The position numbers were made by a program, and so were the translations under genes. Below, in pieces: positions 26,731 through 35,676 of a DNA stretch of 64,000 nucleotides (within the stretch, counting starts at the first letter, position 1; the number at the start of each line of letters is the position of its first letter). The stretch comes from Desulfatitalea alkaliphila (lineage in GTDB: Bacteria > Desulfobacterota > Desulfobacteria > Desulfobacterales > Desulfosarcinaceae). The stretch covers positions 124,001-188,000 of the forward strand of contig NZ_JALJRB010000006.1 in NCBI RefSeq assembly GCF_022968795.1. The letters are read 5' to 3'. Below the pieces are notes generated by a model. It worked only from the letters and a program-made list of their open reading frames with translations, did no database searches and was not told where the DNA came from.

Positions 26731-27770
26731 CCATGAATTTGTTGCGCTACTACTTGCGAAAAGTGTTCACGGTGTTACGAAACGAAGTGCTCGTGCTGCC
26801 CAGCCGGATCGTGGTGTTGCTTTTCTTCTTGTCGATGCTGCTGATTCCCTTGGTGGTCGACGATCCCTATTTCATCCGCATTCTGGTGTTGACCAGCATT
26901 TTCGCGATCTTCGCCGCCAGTTGGGACCTGCTTTCCGGTTTCACCGGCCAGATCAACTTCGGCCATGCCCTCTTTTTCGGGGTCGGGGCCTATGGCAGCG
27001 CCATCATGAACCAGCATGGGTTGCCCCACTGGGCCACCATTCCTTTGGGTGCCTTGGTGGCCGTTGCCGCCGGACTGGTGGTCGGCGTCCCCTGCCTGCG
27101 GTTGCGCGGCACCTACCTGGCGTTGACCACCTTGGCCTTTCCCATCATTCTGTTGGGCATCGTCTTCGCCTTTCCGGGCCTGACGGGCGGCGAGCTGGGG
27201 ATATCGGGCCTGACGCGCCTGTCCACATCCCGAACGGTCACCTATTACATCGTGGTCGTCATCATGCTGCTCTCCTGCGCCGCGATGTGGAAGATCACCG
27301 ACTCCAAGATCGGAATCATTTTTCACGCCATTCGTGAGGATGAACTGGCGGTGAAGGCCGCCGGCATCAATACCACCCTCTACAAATTGCTGGCCTTTTG
27401 CCTCAGCGGCTTTTTCGCCGGCATCGCCGGTGGCCTTTATGCCCACTTCATGCGCATTGCAGGGCCTTCGACCCTGGAAGTGCAGATGTCCTTTCAAGTG
27501 GTCATCTACAGCGTGTTCGGCGGTATCGCGACCATCTGGGGTCCGGTGGGGGCGGTGTTCATTCTGGTGCCCCTGATGGAGTTTTTCCGCTTGTGGCCGG
27601 AGTTCAGGACCCTGATGTTCGCCTTCGTGGTGATTCTGATTCTGCTTTACATGCCCGGCGGCTTGCTGCCATGGATTCGCAACAAGGTGGAAGAGGAGTG
27701 CCCGCGGTGCAAAATCCGCAACCTTGTCACGCGACGGGTTTGCCGCGTTTGCGCGGCCGACATGCGATAA
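26727..27770 (+). CDS. livM: branched-chain-type ABC transporter permease LivM with C-terminal zinc ribbon
   Basis: A 347-residue permease; SWDLLSGFTGQINFGHALFFG is the LivM signature and VFGGIATIWGPVGAVF the ATPase-contact loop. The C-terminus is unusual: after the last membrane segment it carries CPRC-x10-CRVC within about 25 residues, a small cytoplasmic zinc ribbon not normally part of LivM. ATG 26727 overlaps the livH stop; ATG 26733 is a nearby alternative. Confidence 0.92.
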   Translation: MTMNLLRYYLRKVFTVLRNEVLVLPSRIVVLLFFLSMLLIPLVVDDPYFIRILVLTSIFAIFAASWDLLSGFTGQINFGHALFFGVGAYGSAIMNQHGLPHWATIPLGALVAVAAGLVVGVPCLRLRGTYLALTTLAFPIILLGIVFAFPGLTGGELGISGLTRLSTSRTVTYYIVVVIMLLSCAAMWKITDSKIGIIFHAIREDELAVKAAGINTTLYKLLAFCLSGFFAGIAGGLYAHFMRIAGPSTLEVQMSFQVVIYSVFGGIATIWGPVGAVFILVPLMEFFRLWPEFRTLMFAFVVILILLYMPGGLLPWIRNKVEEECPRCKIRNLVTRRVCRVCAADMR

Positions 27771-27828
27771 TTGTCGCCGCCGGCGTACCGATTGCCTCAT
27801 ATCAACCGTGCCAGGAAGGATATCAACG

Positions 27829-29550
27829 ATGCGTTCGAAAGATCCCTACACCAGCAAGCCCTGGTTGAAATTCTACCCCGAAGATGTTCCAGCGACCATC
27901 GAAGAGAGCGAGATCCCAGCGGTTTCCGTGCCGGAGTTGCTGGACCAGACGGCCCGCAAGTATCCGCGCAAGGCGGCCCTGATATTTTACGGCAAGAAAC
28001 TCACTTACAACGATTTGGTCGATCAGGTCGACCGCTTCGCCACGGCGCTGGCCGGCTTGGGTGTCAAAAAGAACGACACCGTGGCGATTTACCTGCTCAA
28101 CTCGCCCCAGTTCGTGATCAGCTATTTCGGCGCGCTCAAGGCGGGCGCCAAGGTGACGCCGGTCAGCCCGGTTTACACCAGCAAGGAGGTCAAGCATCAG
28201 TTGCTGGACAGCGAGGCGCACACGGTGGTTTGCGAGGACATGCTCTACGCCAATGTGGAGCGCACCGGTGTGCCGTTGGACAACATCATTCTGTCCAATC
28301 TGGGCGACTACCTGCCCTTTTGGAAGCGCAGCTTCGCCAAGAAGATGATCAGCAAGGCCTATGAGGGGTTGCAGCCGCCCAGCGCCGAAGAGATCAAGCG
28401 CCTTGGGTTGCATGTCTTCAAGGAGCTGTTGAAGAGCAATCCGCCCAAACCGCCCGAGGTCACCATCGATCCCAAAACCGATATCGCCGCCTTGCCCTAT
28501 ACCGGCGGCACCACGGGGTTGCCCAAGGCGGCCATGCTGACCCACTTCAACATGGTGGCCACACAGCATCTGGGCAAGGCGTGGTGGCCTTTCATCGAGG
28601 AGGGCAAGGAGACCGTCATCGCCTTTCTGCCGCTGTTTCACATCTACGGGCAAGCGGTGCTGATGCTCACCGGACTGACCCAGGGCCAGACCCTGGTGTT
28701 GTTCACCACCCCCGATCTGGACGAGATCCTGACCGCCGTGGAGCGCTACCAGGCCTCTTCGTTCTACGGCGTGCCGACGCTCTATGAATATCTGAAGGAG
28801 TACGACAAAACATCACGGGTCAACTGGAAACGGCTCAAGGTGATCGTCTGCGGCGCCGACAGCCTGCACGACACCACCTGCGAAGGGTGGGAGCGGCGTA
28901 CCGGCACCAAGATCCTGGAGGGTTTCGGCATGACCGAGTGCACCTCCCTGAGCCACAGCAATCCCTACACCCGGCCCAAGAAGGGCTCCTTCGGCGTACC
29001 CATCCCCGGGGTGGACGCGGCGGTGATCGACATGGAGGATCATCAATTCAAGCCGGTCAACGAGGAGGGGGAGATGGTGCTGGCCGGTCCCAACGTCATG
29101 CTGGGCTACTGGAAGCGGCCCGACGCGGATGCCGAGACCTTCGTGGAAATCGACGGCAAGCGCTGGATGCGCACCGGCGACATGGTACGCATGGACGACG
29201 AGGGCTATTTTCACTTCTTCGACCGAAAGCGCGACCTGATCAAGCACAAGGGTTACTCGGTGTTCGCCCGTCACGTGGAAGAGGTGCTCTACACCCATCC
29301 GCAGGTCAAGGCGGCCGGCGTGGTGGGGGTGCCCGATCCCAAGGTGGGGCAGATCATCAAAGCCTACGTGGTGCTGCAGGGCGAAGCGCGCGGCAAGCTT
29401 TCCGAGGAAGAGATCATCGAATTCTGCCGCAACAACCTGGCCCACTACAAGGTGCCGGGTATTGTGGAGTTCAGGGGTGAATTGCCCAAGACCGATGTGG
29501 GTAAGGTGTCGCGCCGCGAACTGCGCGACGAGGCGGAGGGCAGGATATGA
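27829..29550 (+). CDS. long-chain-type acyl-CoA synthetase embedded in the ABC transporter operon
   Basis: A 573-residue AMP-forming acyl-CoA ligase. The P-loop YTGGTTGLPKAAMLTH, LPLFHIYGQ, EGFGMTECT, the hinge DRKRDLIKHKG and the catalytic lysine in KTDVGKVSRREL are all present. It would convert an imported carboxylic acid to its CoA thioester; closeness to FadD suggests a medium/long-chain or aryl-alkanoic acid. ATG 27829 follows AGGAAGGA. Its stop overlaps livG (ATGA), so ligase and transporter ATPases should be made together, linking uptake to activation. Confidence 0.9.
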   Translation: MRSKDPYTSKPWLKFYPEDVPATIEESEIPAVSVPELLDQTARKYPRKAALIFYGKKLTYNDLVDQVDRFATALAGLGVKKNDTVAIYLLNSPQFVISYFGALKAGAKVTPVSPVYTSKEVKHQLLDSEAHTVVCEDMLYANVERTGVPLDNIILSNLGDYLPFWKRSFAKKMISKAYEGLQPPSAEEIKRLGLHVFKELLKSNPPKPPEVTIDPKTDIAALPYTGGTTGLPKAAMLTHFNMVATQHLGKAWWPFIEEGKETVIAFLPLFHIYGQAVLMLTGLTQGQTLVLFTTPDLDEILTAVERYQASSFYGVPTLYEYLKEYDKTSRVNWKRLKVIVCGADSLHDTTCEGWERRTGTKILEGFGMTECTSLSHSNPYTRPKKGSFGVPIPGVDAAVIDMEDHQFKPVNEEGEMVLAGPNVMLGYWKRPDADAETFVEIDGKRWMRTGDMVRMDDEGYFHFFDRKRDLIKHKGYSVFARHVEEVLYTHPQVKAAGVVGVPDPKVGQIIKAYVVLQGEARGKLSEEEIIEFCRNNLAHYKVPGIVEFRGELPKTDVGKVSRRELRDEAEGRI

Positions 29551-30314
29551 CCGAGCCGTTTTTGCAGGTGACCGATCTGAGCAAGCGTTTCGGTGGGTTG
29601 AAAGCCACCAACAATGTCAGCTTCAATATCGCGCGGGACGAGATCGTCGGGTTGATCGGCCCCAACGGCGCGGGCAAGACGACGCTGTTGCGCCTGATCA
29701 CCGGCATTCTCAAACCCGATGCCGGCACCATCCGTTTCAAAGGAAAAAACATCACCGGCATGAAGGTGTGGGACATTGTCAATCTGGGCATCGCGGGCAC
29801 CTTTCAGAACATGCGGCCCTTCCGCCGGTTGCCGATCATCGCCAATGTGATGGTCTCCTGCCTGAGCCCGCGGGCCATGAAGACCGGTGAGTGGGTCAAG
29901 CGCATCGAGGCCAAGGCCATGGACGCCCTGGAGTTCGCCGGCATTTCCGACATGGCCCTGGAAAAGGCGTCCACCCTTTCCCAGGGGGACCTCAAGCGCT
30001 TGGAAGTGGCCCGCGCCATCGCCACCGAACCGGAACTGCTGCTTTTGGACGAACCCTTCGGCGGGTTGAGCCCGGCCGAGGCCGACCTGATGGCCCAATC
30101 GGTCAAACGATTGCACAAGGGGGGACGTTTCGGCCGTCTGCACAGCGAGGGACCGGCCATGATCATCATCGAGCACAAATTGCAACAGTTGATGCGCATC
30201 GTGGATCGCGTCATCGTGCTCAACTACGGGGAGGTGCTGTTGGAAAGCTCTCCGGAGGAGGTGGTCAAACATCCGGCGGTCATCGAGAGCTACCTGGGCA
30301 AAGGAGATGAATAA
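29547..30314 (+). CDS. livG: branched-chain-type ABC transporter ATP-binding protein LivG
   Basis: A 255-residue ABC ATPase. Walker A is GPNGAGKTT, Walker B LLLLDEPFGGLSP and the switch histidine is in IIIEHKL. The signature is LSQGDLKR where LSGGQ/LSYGxQR is usual. A short insert (KGGRFGRLHSEGPA) precedes the last core strand. It overlaps the ligase gene by 4 bp and is followed 2 bp later by livF. Confidence 0.93.
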   Translation: MTEPFLQVTDLSKRFGGLKATNNVSFNIARDEIVGLIGPNGAGKTTLLRLITGILKPDAGTIRFKGKNITGMKVWDIVNLGIAGTFQNMRPFRRLPIIANVMVSCLSPRAMKTGEWVKRIEAKAMDALEFAGISDMALEKASTLSQGDLKRLEVARAIATEPELLLLDEPFGGLSPAEADLMAQSVKRLHKGGRFGRLHSEGPAMIIIEHKLQQLMRIVDRVIVLNYGEVLLESSPEEVVKHPAVIESYLGKGDE

Positions 30315-30316
30315 CG

Positions 30317-31060
30317 GTGCTGGAAATCAATGATTTGACAGTATGCTACGACAAGGCGATGATCCTCAACGGCATCAGCCTGCGGGTCGATGAAGGGGAG
30401 CTGGTGAGCCTCGTGGGGCCCAACGGCGCCGGCAAATCCACCACCATGCGCGCGGTCAGCGGCTTGGTGCAGTGGGAGAAGGCGCAGCATCGGGGCAATG
30501 AGGGGGACATCACCATCAAGGGCACCATCGAATTCATGGGGCACCCCATTCACCGCAAACCGGCGCACAAGATCGCCGAAATGGGGTTGATTCTCTGCCC
30601 CGAACGCCGGCGGCCGTTCAAAGAGATGACGGTGTTCGAAAACCTGCGCGCCGGGGCCTATATGATCAAGGACAAGAAGGAGGCCGAGCACAATCTGCAG
30701 AATGTCTACAAGCTGTTTCCCATCCTCCAGGAGCGTTCCCACCAGTTGTCGGGCACCCTTTCCGGTGGGGAGCAGCAGATGCTGGCCATCGGCCGGTCGC
30801 TGATGTGCAATCCCAAACTGCTGTGCATCGACGAACCCTCCACCGGGTTGTCCCCCATCATGCGGGCCGAGGTGTTCCGTAAGATCATGGAGATCAAGGC
30901 GATGGGCATCACCGTGCTGCTGGTGGAGCAGGAGGTGAGCATGGTGTTCAAAATGACCCAGCGCAACTATGTGCTCTCTTCGGGCAAGATCATCGCCGAG
31001 GGCTCGGGGGAGGAGCTGCTCAAAGACGAAGTGCTGCGCAAAACCTATCTTGGCATGTAA
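30317..31060 (+). CDS. livF: branched-chain-type ABC transporter ATP-binding protein LivF
   Basis: A 247-residue ABC ATPase with Walker A GPNGAGKST, signature LSGGEQQMLAIGRSL and Walker B LLCIDEPSTGLSP. The Q-loop region is extended by a KAQHRGNEGDITIKG stretch compared with compact LivF proteins. The start is GTG 30317 with AAGGAG about 10 nt upstream, in the end of livG. Last gene of the transporter operon; it converges with the receiver gene, 1 bp between stops. Confidence 0.94.
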   Translation: MLEINDLTVCYDKAMILNGISLRVDEGELVSLVGPNGAGKSTTMRAVSGLVQWEKAQHRGNEGDITIKGTIEFMGHPIHRKPAHKIAEMGLILCPERRRPFKEMTVFENLRAGAYMIKDKKEAEHNLQNVYKLFPILQERSHQLSGTLSGGEQQMLAIGRSLMCNPKLLCIDEPSTGLSPIMRAEVFRKIMEIKAMGITVLLVEQEVSMVFKMTQRNYVLSSGKIIAEGSGEELLKDEVLRKTYLGM

Positions 31061-31061
31061 A

Positions 31062-31412
31062 TCAACCGATCGTCCGTTTGACGATACCCAACACCTTGTC
31101 CGGATCGAAGGGCTTGGCGACAAAGGCCACGGCGTCCTTGATGGCGTGGTCGCCGTCGATGCCGCTGATGACCAGCACGGGGGTGTCCCGCAGCGCCTTG
31201 TCCTGGCGTAGCTTGCGATAGAAGCGCGGGCCCCACTCCCCCGGCATTTCCAGGTCCAGGGTGATCAGGTCCGGCTTCTCGGCCTTGACCAGGTCCAACC
31301 CCTCGGCGCTGTTCGCGGCGGTGAAGACGGTGTAGCCGTTGTCTTCGAACAGGGCCTGCAGATATTTCAAGATCACCGGGTCATCGTCGATTATCAAGAT
31401 CTTCTTGGACAT
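31062..31412 (-). CDS. single-domain response regulator (CheY-like) after the tmc operon
   Basis: A 116-residue receiver: ILIIDDDP acidic pair, LITLDLEMPGE with the phospho-acceptor Asp, VLVISG and the conserved lysine in VAKPFD. There is no output domain, so it acts by protein contact or phosphorelay. It starts 16 bp after tmcA with AGGAGCATAGGA ahead of its ATG and is most likely the last gene of tmcDCBA. Two-component genes near tmc operons are also known in Desulfovibrio. Confidence 0.9.
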   Translation of the reverse strand: MSKKILIIDDDPVILKYLQALFEDNGYTVFTAANSAEGLDLVKAEKPDLITLDLEMPGEWGPRFYRKLRQDKALRDTPVLVISGIDGDHAIKDAVAFVAKPFDPDKVLGIVKRTIG

Positions 31413-31428
31413 TCCTATGCTCCTGTTC

Positions 31429-31812
31429 TCAAGGCTTGACGTGGCATTCGGCGCAGGTGACGGGACCCTTGCGCTCCGTCAAATGACACCCTTTACAGCT
31501 TTGGTGAAACGCCTTGCGCAATCCCGGCATGCCACCCTGGTCTTCGAGGCCGTGGCAATCGGCACACGCCTGGTCCTCGGACGACTCCCAGTCCGACTGA
31601 ACGCCCTGTTCGTCGTACACATGATGGCAGATCATGCAGTCCCACAATTCGGCCGTTTCGTTATGGCGGTCATGTTCGAACACGGCCGGCGGCCGCTGGG
31701 GATTGGGGAAATAGTAGTTCTCCACCACCTGCATTTCATACTGGCCGAAGGCCAACACCACCAGCACAGATCCCAGCAAAACGGCCAGCAATATGCCGAT
31801 CTTGATCTTCAT
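31429..31812 (-). CDS. tmcA: type II tetraheme cytochrome c3 of the Tmc complex
   Basis: A 127-residue periplasmic cytochrome with an N-terminal signal/anchor (MKIKIGILLAVLLGSVLVVL). Four CxxCH sites are visible (CMICH, CADCH, CKGCH, CAECH), and an FEHDRHNE segment offers distal histidines, the arrangement of class III tetraheme cytochromes. Next to tmcB, tmcC and tmcD it is identified as TmcA, which receives electrons from periplasmic hydrogenase/cytochrome c3 and hands them to the membrane complex. ATG 31812 follows GGGAG. It is 135 bp downstream of tmcB. Confidence 0.93.
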   Translation of the reverse strand: MKIKIGILLAVLLGSVLVVLAFGQYEMQVVENYYFPNPQRPPAVFEHDRHNETAELWDCMICHHVYDEQGVQSDWESSEDQACADCHGLEDQGGMPGLRKAFHQSCKGCHLTERKGPVTCAECHVKP

Positions 31813-31947
31813 CCCGACTCCCTTCCAATGAACCGATATCCCGATGGCCTTGAGATCCGATGACCTATTCCCGCCATCGGTTTGCCATTTCCGCAGGCCC
31901 TTGTGCCCAATGAATGGGGCCCTGTCCGCCAAGGCTCAGGGGCCGCA

Positions 31948-33276
31948 TCACTCTTTTTCCATGCACTCGTAGATGATGTCACCGAAGAACTTGATCTCCA
32001 AACCCACCTCGTAATGGTGCACGATGTCGTGCAAACCGCTGTGGCAGTTGTGACACGGGGCGATCATGGTCTGTGCGCCGCGGCTTTTGGCATCGAACAG
32101 CTGTTCGGCCTTGATCTTGTTGCCCAGCACCCGGGTGTTCTTGAAGGGCGGGCCGCAGTTGATCACGCCGCCGCCGGCGGCACAGCAGTAGTTGTATTCG
32201 CGGTTGGGGTGCATCTCCACCACCTGTTCGCAGATCTGATCGGCCACGTAGCGCGCCATCTCGTGCAGACCGGCGCCCCGCGAAACATTGCAGGGGTCGT
32301 GCAGGGTGACCGGTTTTTCATATTTGCGGGCGATACGCAGACGGCCCGACTTGAGCAGTTCGTAGTAAAACTCGATGGCGTGCACGATGGGTATCGGCGG
32401 CCGGGCCCAACCCAGCCATCGGTTGCCCATGTCGTAGACCGATCGGAAAGCGTGGCCGCACTCCCCCATGACGATCCGCTTGACCCGCAGCCGGGCGGCG
32501 GTGTCGAAGTGGGCCCGCTTGATGCGCCCCATGATCTCGTTGTCACCGCTGAACATGGCCATGTCGCTGTTGTCCCAGCCCATGGTGGCCGGCATGGTCC
32601 AGCGTACGCCGGCGGTGTGCATGATGGCGGCCATCTGGTAAATCAACTGGGCTTGGAATTTGGGCTCGGGGGCGATCACCGAATACATGATATCGGCGCC
32701 TTCCACCTCCAGCGGGATGCGCAGGGACGGGAATTCGGCACGGGCCTCCTCCTCCTGCCACTGCAAAGTGTCGATCCACTCGTCCCCCTTGACCCACATC
32801 TGGTTCATGGTGGCTGCGTGGCTGTGAGCCGTGTCCTGCAAATAAAGGGGCGTTGCGCCCAGTTTGTGAATTACGCGCCGCACCATGCTCATCAGATAGG
32901 CGATGTCGATGCCGAAGGGGCAGTAGATGGCGCAGCGCTTGCACAGGTTGCACTCCGTGTGGGCGATCCGTGCCGCCTGCCGAATCATTTCGGCATCCAC
33001 TTTGCCCTTGGCCTTGAGCATGGGCCAGACGGTCTGCTTGACCTTGCCGGCCGGGGAAAAGCGCGGATCCTTGTCCCGCGAGAGGTAGAAGTGGCAAGCG
33101 TCCGCGCACAAGCCGCAATGAATGCAGGTCTCCACATAAGCCCGAAAGCGCGCGCCGGTTTCGCGATTGAATACCGCGTTGATGGCGGCTTCGATTTTTT
33201 CAGGGGTCAGACGGGAGACACCGAAGTCGATGCCCTCGTCCAGTTTTTCGTGGTTCGGTTTTTGGTTTTCTTCCAT
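31948..33276 (-). CDS. tmcB: TmcB, HdrD-like iron-sulfur CCG-domain protein
   Basis: A 442-residue cytoplasmic iron-sulfur protein. Two 4Fe-4S motifs lie near the N-terminus: CIHCGLCADAC and CNLCKRCAIYCP. Two CCG-type cysteine-rich regions follow (LHDPCNVSRG with NYCCAAGGG, and APCHNCHSG), related to the catalytic subunit HdrD/DsrK that handles disulfides. In the Tmc complex it would receive electrons from TmcC on the cytoplasmic side, probably passing them toward the sulfite-reduction pathway. ATG 33276 follows AAAGGTG; GTG 33285 is an alternative. Confidence 0.93.
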   Translation of the reverse strand: MEENQKPNHEKLDEGIDFGVSRLTPEKIEAAINAVFNRETGARFRAYVETCIHCGLCADACHFYLSRDKDPRFSPAGKVKQTVWPMLKAKGKVDAEMIRQAARIAHTECNLCKRCAIYCPFGIDIAYLMSMVRRVIHKLGATPLYLQDTAHSHAATMNQMWVKGDEWIDTLQWQEEEARAEFPSLRIPLEVEGADIMYSVIAPEPKFQAQLIYQMAAIMHTAGVRWTMPATMGWDNSDMAMFSGDNEIMGRIKRAHFDTAARLRVKRIVMGECGHAFRSVYDMGNRWLGWARPPIPIVHAIEFYYELLKSGRLRIARKYEKPVTLHDPCNVSRGAGLHEMARYVADQICEQVVEMHPNREYNYCCAAGGGVINCGPPFKNTRVLGNKIKAEQLFDAKSRGAQTMIAPCHNCHSGLHDIVHHYEVGLEIKFFGDIIYECMEKE

Positions 33277-33339
33277 GATCTGCACCTTTATATGTGTTCC
33301 GCCCGCTGCCGGCGCGGTGCGGTCATTTTCAATGGGTTC

Positions 33340-33999
33340 TCAATAGTCCCGCGCCCGCCGTACGCCGCCGAACTCCGATCCCATGTAGGCCCGGGTAAGC
33401 CATCCGAGGAGCATGTGGCGCAAACGGGTGAAGGGGATGGCCGCCAGCAGCACTTGGCCGCTGATCATGTGGGCGATGGTCATCCCTGCGCCCTGGGTCA
33501 CCTGGTGATAGGCCAGAAAGCCGGTGACAAATGGCGCCGCGGTCAGCGCCAGAAGGAAATAGTCCGAAGCGTCCGTCAAGAAGCGCACTTCCCGGCGCAC
33601 GATGCGCCGGCCGGCGAAGAACAGGCAGCCGGCGATGACCACCACGGTCATGACGTCGGCCACTGCATCGGGCAGGGCCCACCACTGCACGCCCCAGGCC
33701 TCGTCCCACAACACGATGTGGGACAATACAAACACGGGTGTCACCAGAAGACAGAGGTGAAAGGCGAAGGTCGCCACCGTCATCACCGGGCTGGTGCGCC
33801 AGCGCAAGGTGGCGAACGGCACCAGCCAGCGGCCGATGGAACGCAGGCTGAATTTCCAGCTCATGTAAGTGAAGATGAACGGTTCGGTTTTGCGAACCAT
33901 CACCAGCACCTGCACCAATCGGAAAACAAGGCCGATCACGAAGACCGCGAAGGCCACCCACGTCAGCGGTCCGGCCACCCATTCATACAATGCATGCAT
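33340..33999 (-). CDS. tmcC: TmcC, NarI-like membrane cytochrome b subunit
   Basis: A 219-residue integral membrane protein with about five hydrophobic segments and histidines positioned for b-type hemes (FHLCLL, LSHIVLW, AYHQ, IAHM, RLRHML). It resembles NarI/HmeC/DsrM-type cytochrome b. As TmcC it would carry electrons across the membrane between periplasmic TmcA and cytoplasmic TmcB. ATG 33999 with GAGG upstream; 31 bp after tmcD and 63 bp before tmcB. Confidence 0.92.
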   Translation of the reverse strand: MHALYEWVAGPLTWVAFAVFVIGLVFRLVQVLVMVRKTEPFIFTYMSWKFSLRSIGRWLVPFATLRWRTSPVMTVATFAFHLCLLVTPVFVLSHIVLWDEAWGVQWWALPDAVADVMTVVVIAGCLFFAGRRIVRREVRFLTDASDYFLLALTAAPFVTGFLAYHQVTQGAGMTIAHMISGQVLLAAIPFTRLRHMLLGWLTRAYMGSEFGGVRRARDY

Positions 34000-34030
34000 C
34001 TGTTCGTTATCCTCGCTGGTATGGCGGTTC

Positions 34031-35287
34031 CTAAATATCCGTGAGCGGTACGATCCGCCGGTGGTACACCCCGTCCTGCACGTAGCGCAGCAGCAGTGCG
34101 TCACCATCGTCGCTGAAGCACGGATCCCAGGCCATGTCGCACGGCTGCCCCCGGAAGCGGTCGTTGACGACAAAGGTGTAGCGGCCTTCCCGTTCCACCT
34201 TGGCGGCCACGTTGGCGCCATCGCTGGAGAACACCGGGGGCCAGGCCATGTCGAAAACGTTGCGCCACACTTGATCATCCACGACAACATGCCAATGGGC
34301 ATCCTGTTTGGCCAGGGCGGCGATGCGTCGGCCATCCGGACTGAATGTCAGATCGGTGACCATGGCGTTGAAGGTGTTGCGCCAGGGTTCGCCGTCCACC
34401 GCCACGGTCCATCGACCGAAGCGGGGCGCGCAGATGGCGGCCAGCCGGTCGCCGTCCGTACTGAACTGTTGCTGCCAAAGCTGCACAAAGGGCTTTTGCC
34501 AGATGATCTCGCCGTCTTGGACCATGTACCATTTACCGGCCTGTCGCACCGGGGCGACCACATGGGCGGTGTGGGGATGGAAGCAGGGCGCCCAAATACC
34601 GCCATACGTTTTTCCCCACGGTCGGCCGTCGACGGCAATGGTGTAACGGTAAAGGTCTAAACGCACTTCGGCGGCCACCTGTCGCTCGTCCGGGCTGAAA
34701 GCCGGTTGCCACACATTGACGAAAACGTTGTCCCACGCTTGCCCGTCGACGGCGATGGTGTAGGTGCCTTCCTGAAAGCGATGGACTTGCCCGGAGTCTG
34801 CGGCCCGGACTTGCACGACGGCGGCACTGCGTGTTCCGGAGGCGCTCGACACCCAATGGCCGATATCGGCAAAATCGTTTTCCCATTTGGCACCGTCGAT
34901 GGCGATGGCATAGCGCCCGCCTTGCTGCACGGATACGGCGATGTGATCGCCCCGCGCGCTGACCACGGGTTGCCAGGCATAATCGAAGGCCTCCGCCCAA
35001 GGGGTGCCCGCGACGGCCACGGTCCACTGGTCCATGTCGGCCACCAGGGCGTATGGACGGCCTTCCGGGGTGAACCGCAAGTGCCAGATCTTGTCGAAAT
35101 CCTTTTCCCAGGTTTGGCCGTTGACACACACATTGAAGGTCTCTTCGCCGGTGTTGACGATGGCGGCGACCGTTTCGCCGTCGGGACTTGCCTGAAGCTC
35201 CTCCACCCACTCGAACCGTTCCTTCCAGGTGCCGATATCAACGGTTTTCTCTTCGGTGGTCCAGTCCCGGGATTTACCTTCAACCAT
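34031..35287 (-). CDS. tmcD: TmcD, tryptophan-rich repeat protein
   Basis: A 418-residue cytoplasmic protein built from about nine repeats of roughly 45 residues, each with an aromatic-x-(I/V)AVDG-x-x-W-x-x-x-F-x-x-x-W core (for example YTIAVDGQAWDNVF and WTVAVDGEPWRNTF) followed by an FSPDGR-like turn. This looks like a beta-propeller. No signal peptide is present. It matches TmcD, the Trp-rich fourth subunit of Desulfovibrio Tmc complexes, whose role is unknown. ATG 35287 follows AAGGAG. It is the promoter-proximal gene of tmcDCBA. Confidence 0.9.
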   Translation of the reverse strand: MVEGKSRDWTTEEKTVDIGTWKERFEWVEELQASPDGETVAAIVNTGEETFNVCVNGQTWEKDFDKIWHLRFTPEGRPYALVADMDQWTVAVAGTPWAEAFDYAWQPVVSARGDHIAVSVQQGGRYAIAIDGAKWENDFADIGHWVSSASGTRSAAVVQVRAADSGQVHRFQEGTYTIAVDGQAWDNVFVNVWQPAFSPDERQVAAEVRLDLYRYTIAVDGRPWGKTYGGIWAPCFHPHTAHVVAPVRQAGKWYMVQDGEIIWQKPFVQLWQQQFSTDGDRLAAICAPRFGRWTVAVDGEPWRNTFNAMVTDLTFSPDGRRIAALAKQDAHWHVVVDDQVWRNVFDMAWPPVFSSDGANVAAKVEREGRYTFVVNDRFRGQPCDMAWDPCFSDDGDALLLRYVQDGVYHRRIVPLTDI

Positions 35288-35676
35288 GAGCTCTCCTTGC
35301 TGTTGGCCCGTGTCGCCGCTTTTGATGTCCCCGCTCTCGATGCGTGGTAAGCGTCGCCGGGCAAGGGTGCCGGGCAGCGAACCCCTTGCCGATGCGGTAT
35401 AGGAGCGGTGGTTCATAAATTAATTGCGCATCACCAAATCTGGTATGAAACCGGTTCCATGTCAAGGAAAACCGAATCGCATCAGGAGTCAGTCGACCAA
35501 GGCGCGTCCGCCACTTCGCCGGCCCGCGCCGCCCGCTTCGGTTTTGCTTGTCATACCCACCCCGGTCGTGCTAAGGAAAACATCTTGTCAAAGCCAGCCA
35601 AGACCAGATTCAATATCCGGACCGCGGTCGGCCGCGCCGCCGCGGATCGGGTCAAAGCCATCAGGAGGTTGTCGTC
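35288..35676. other. divergent region between tmcD and a membrane-anchored unknown gene
   Basis: No gene seen. A perfect minus-strand TTGACA (35465-35460) about 175 bp upstream of tmcD has only a poor -10 (CAGATT after 17 nt), so the tmc promoter is unresolved. An AT-rich stretch at 35413-35430 may mark the promoter area. Confidence 0.4.

Noticed and set aside
31882-34044. 720-aa plus-strand ORF opposite tmcB and tmcC
   Set aside because: Antisense shadow; composition is that of reverse-translated Fe-S and membrane genes.
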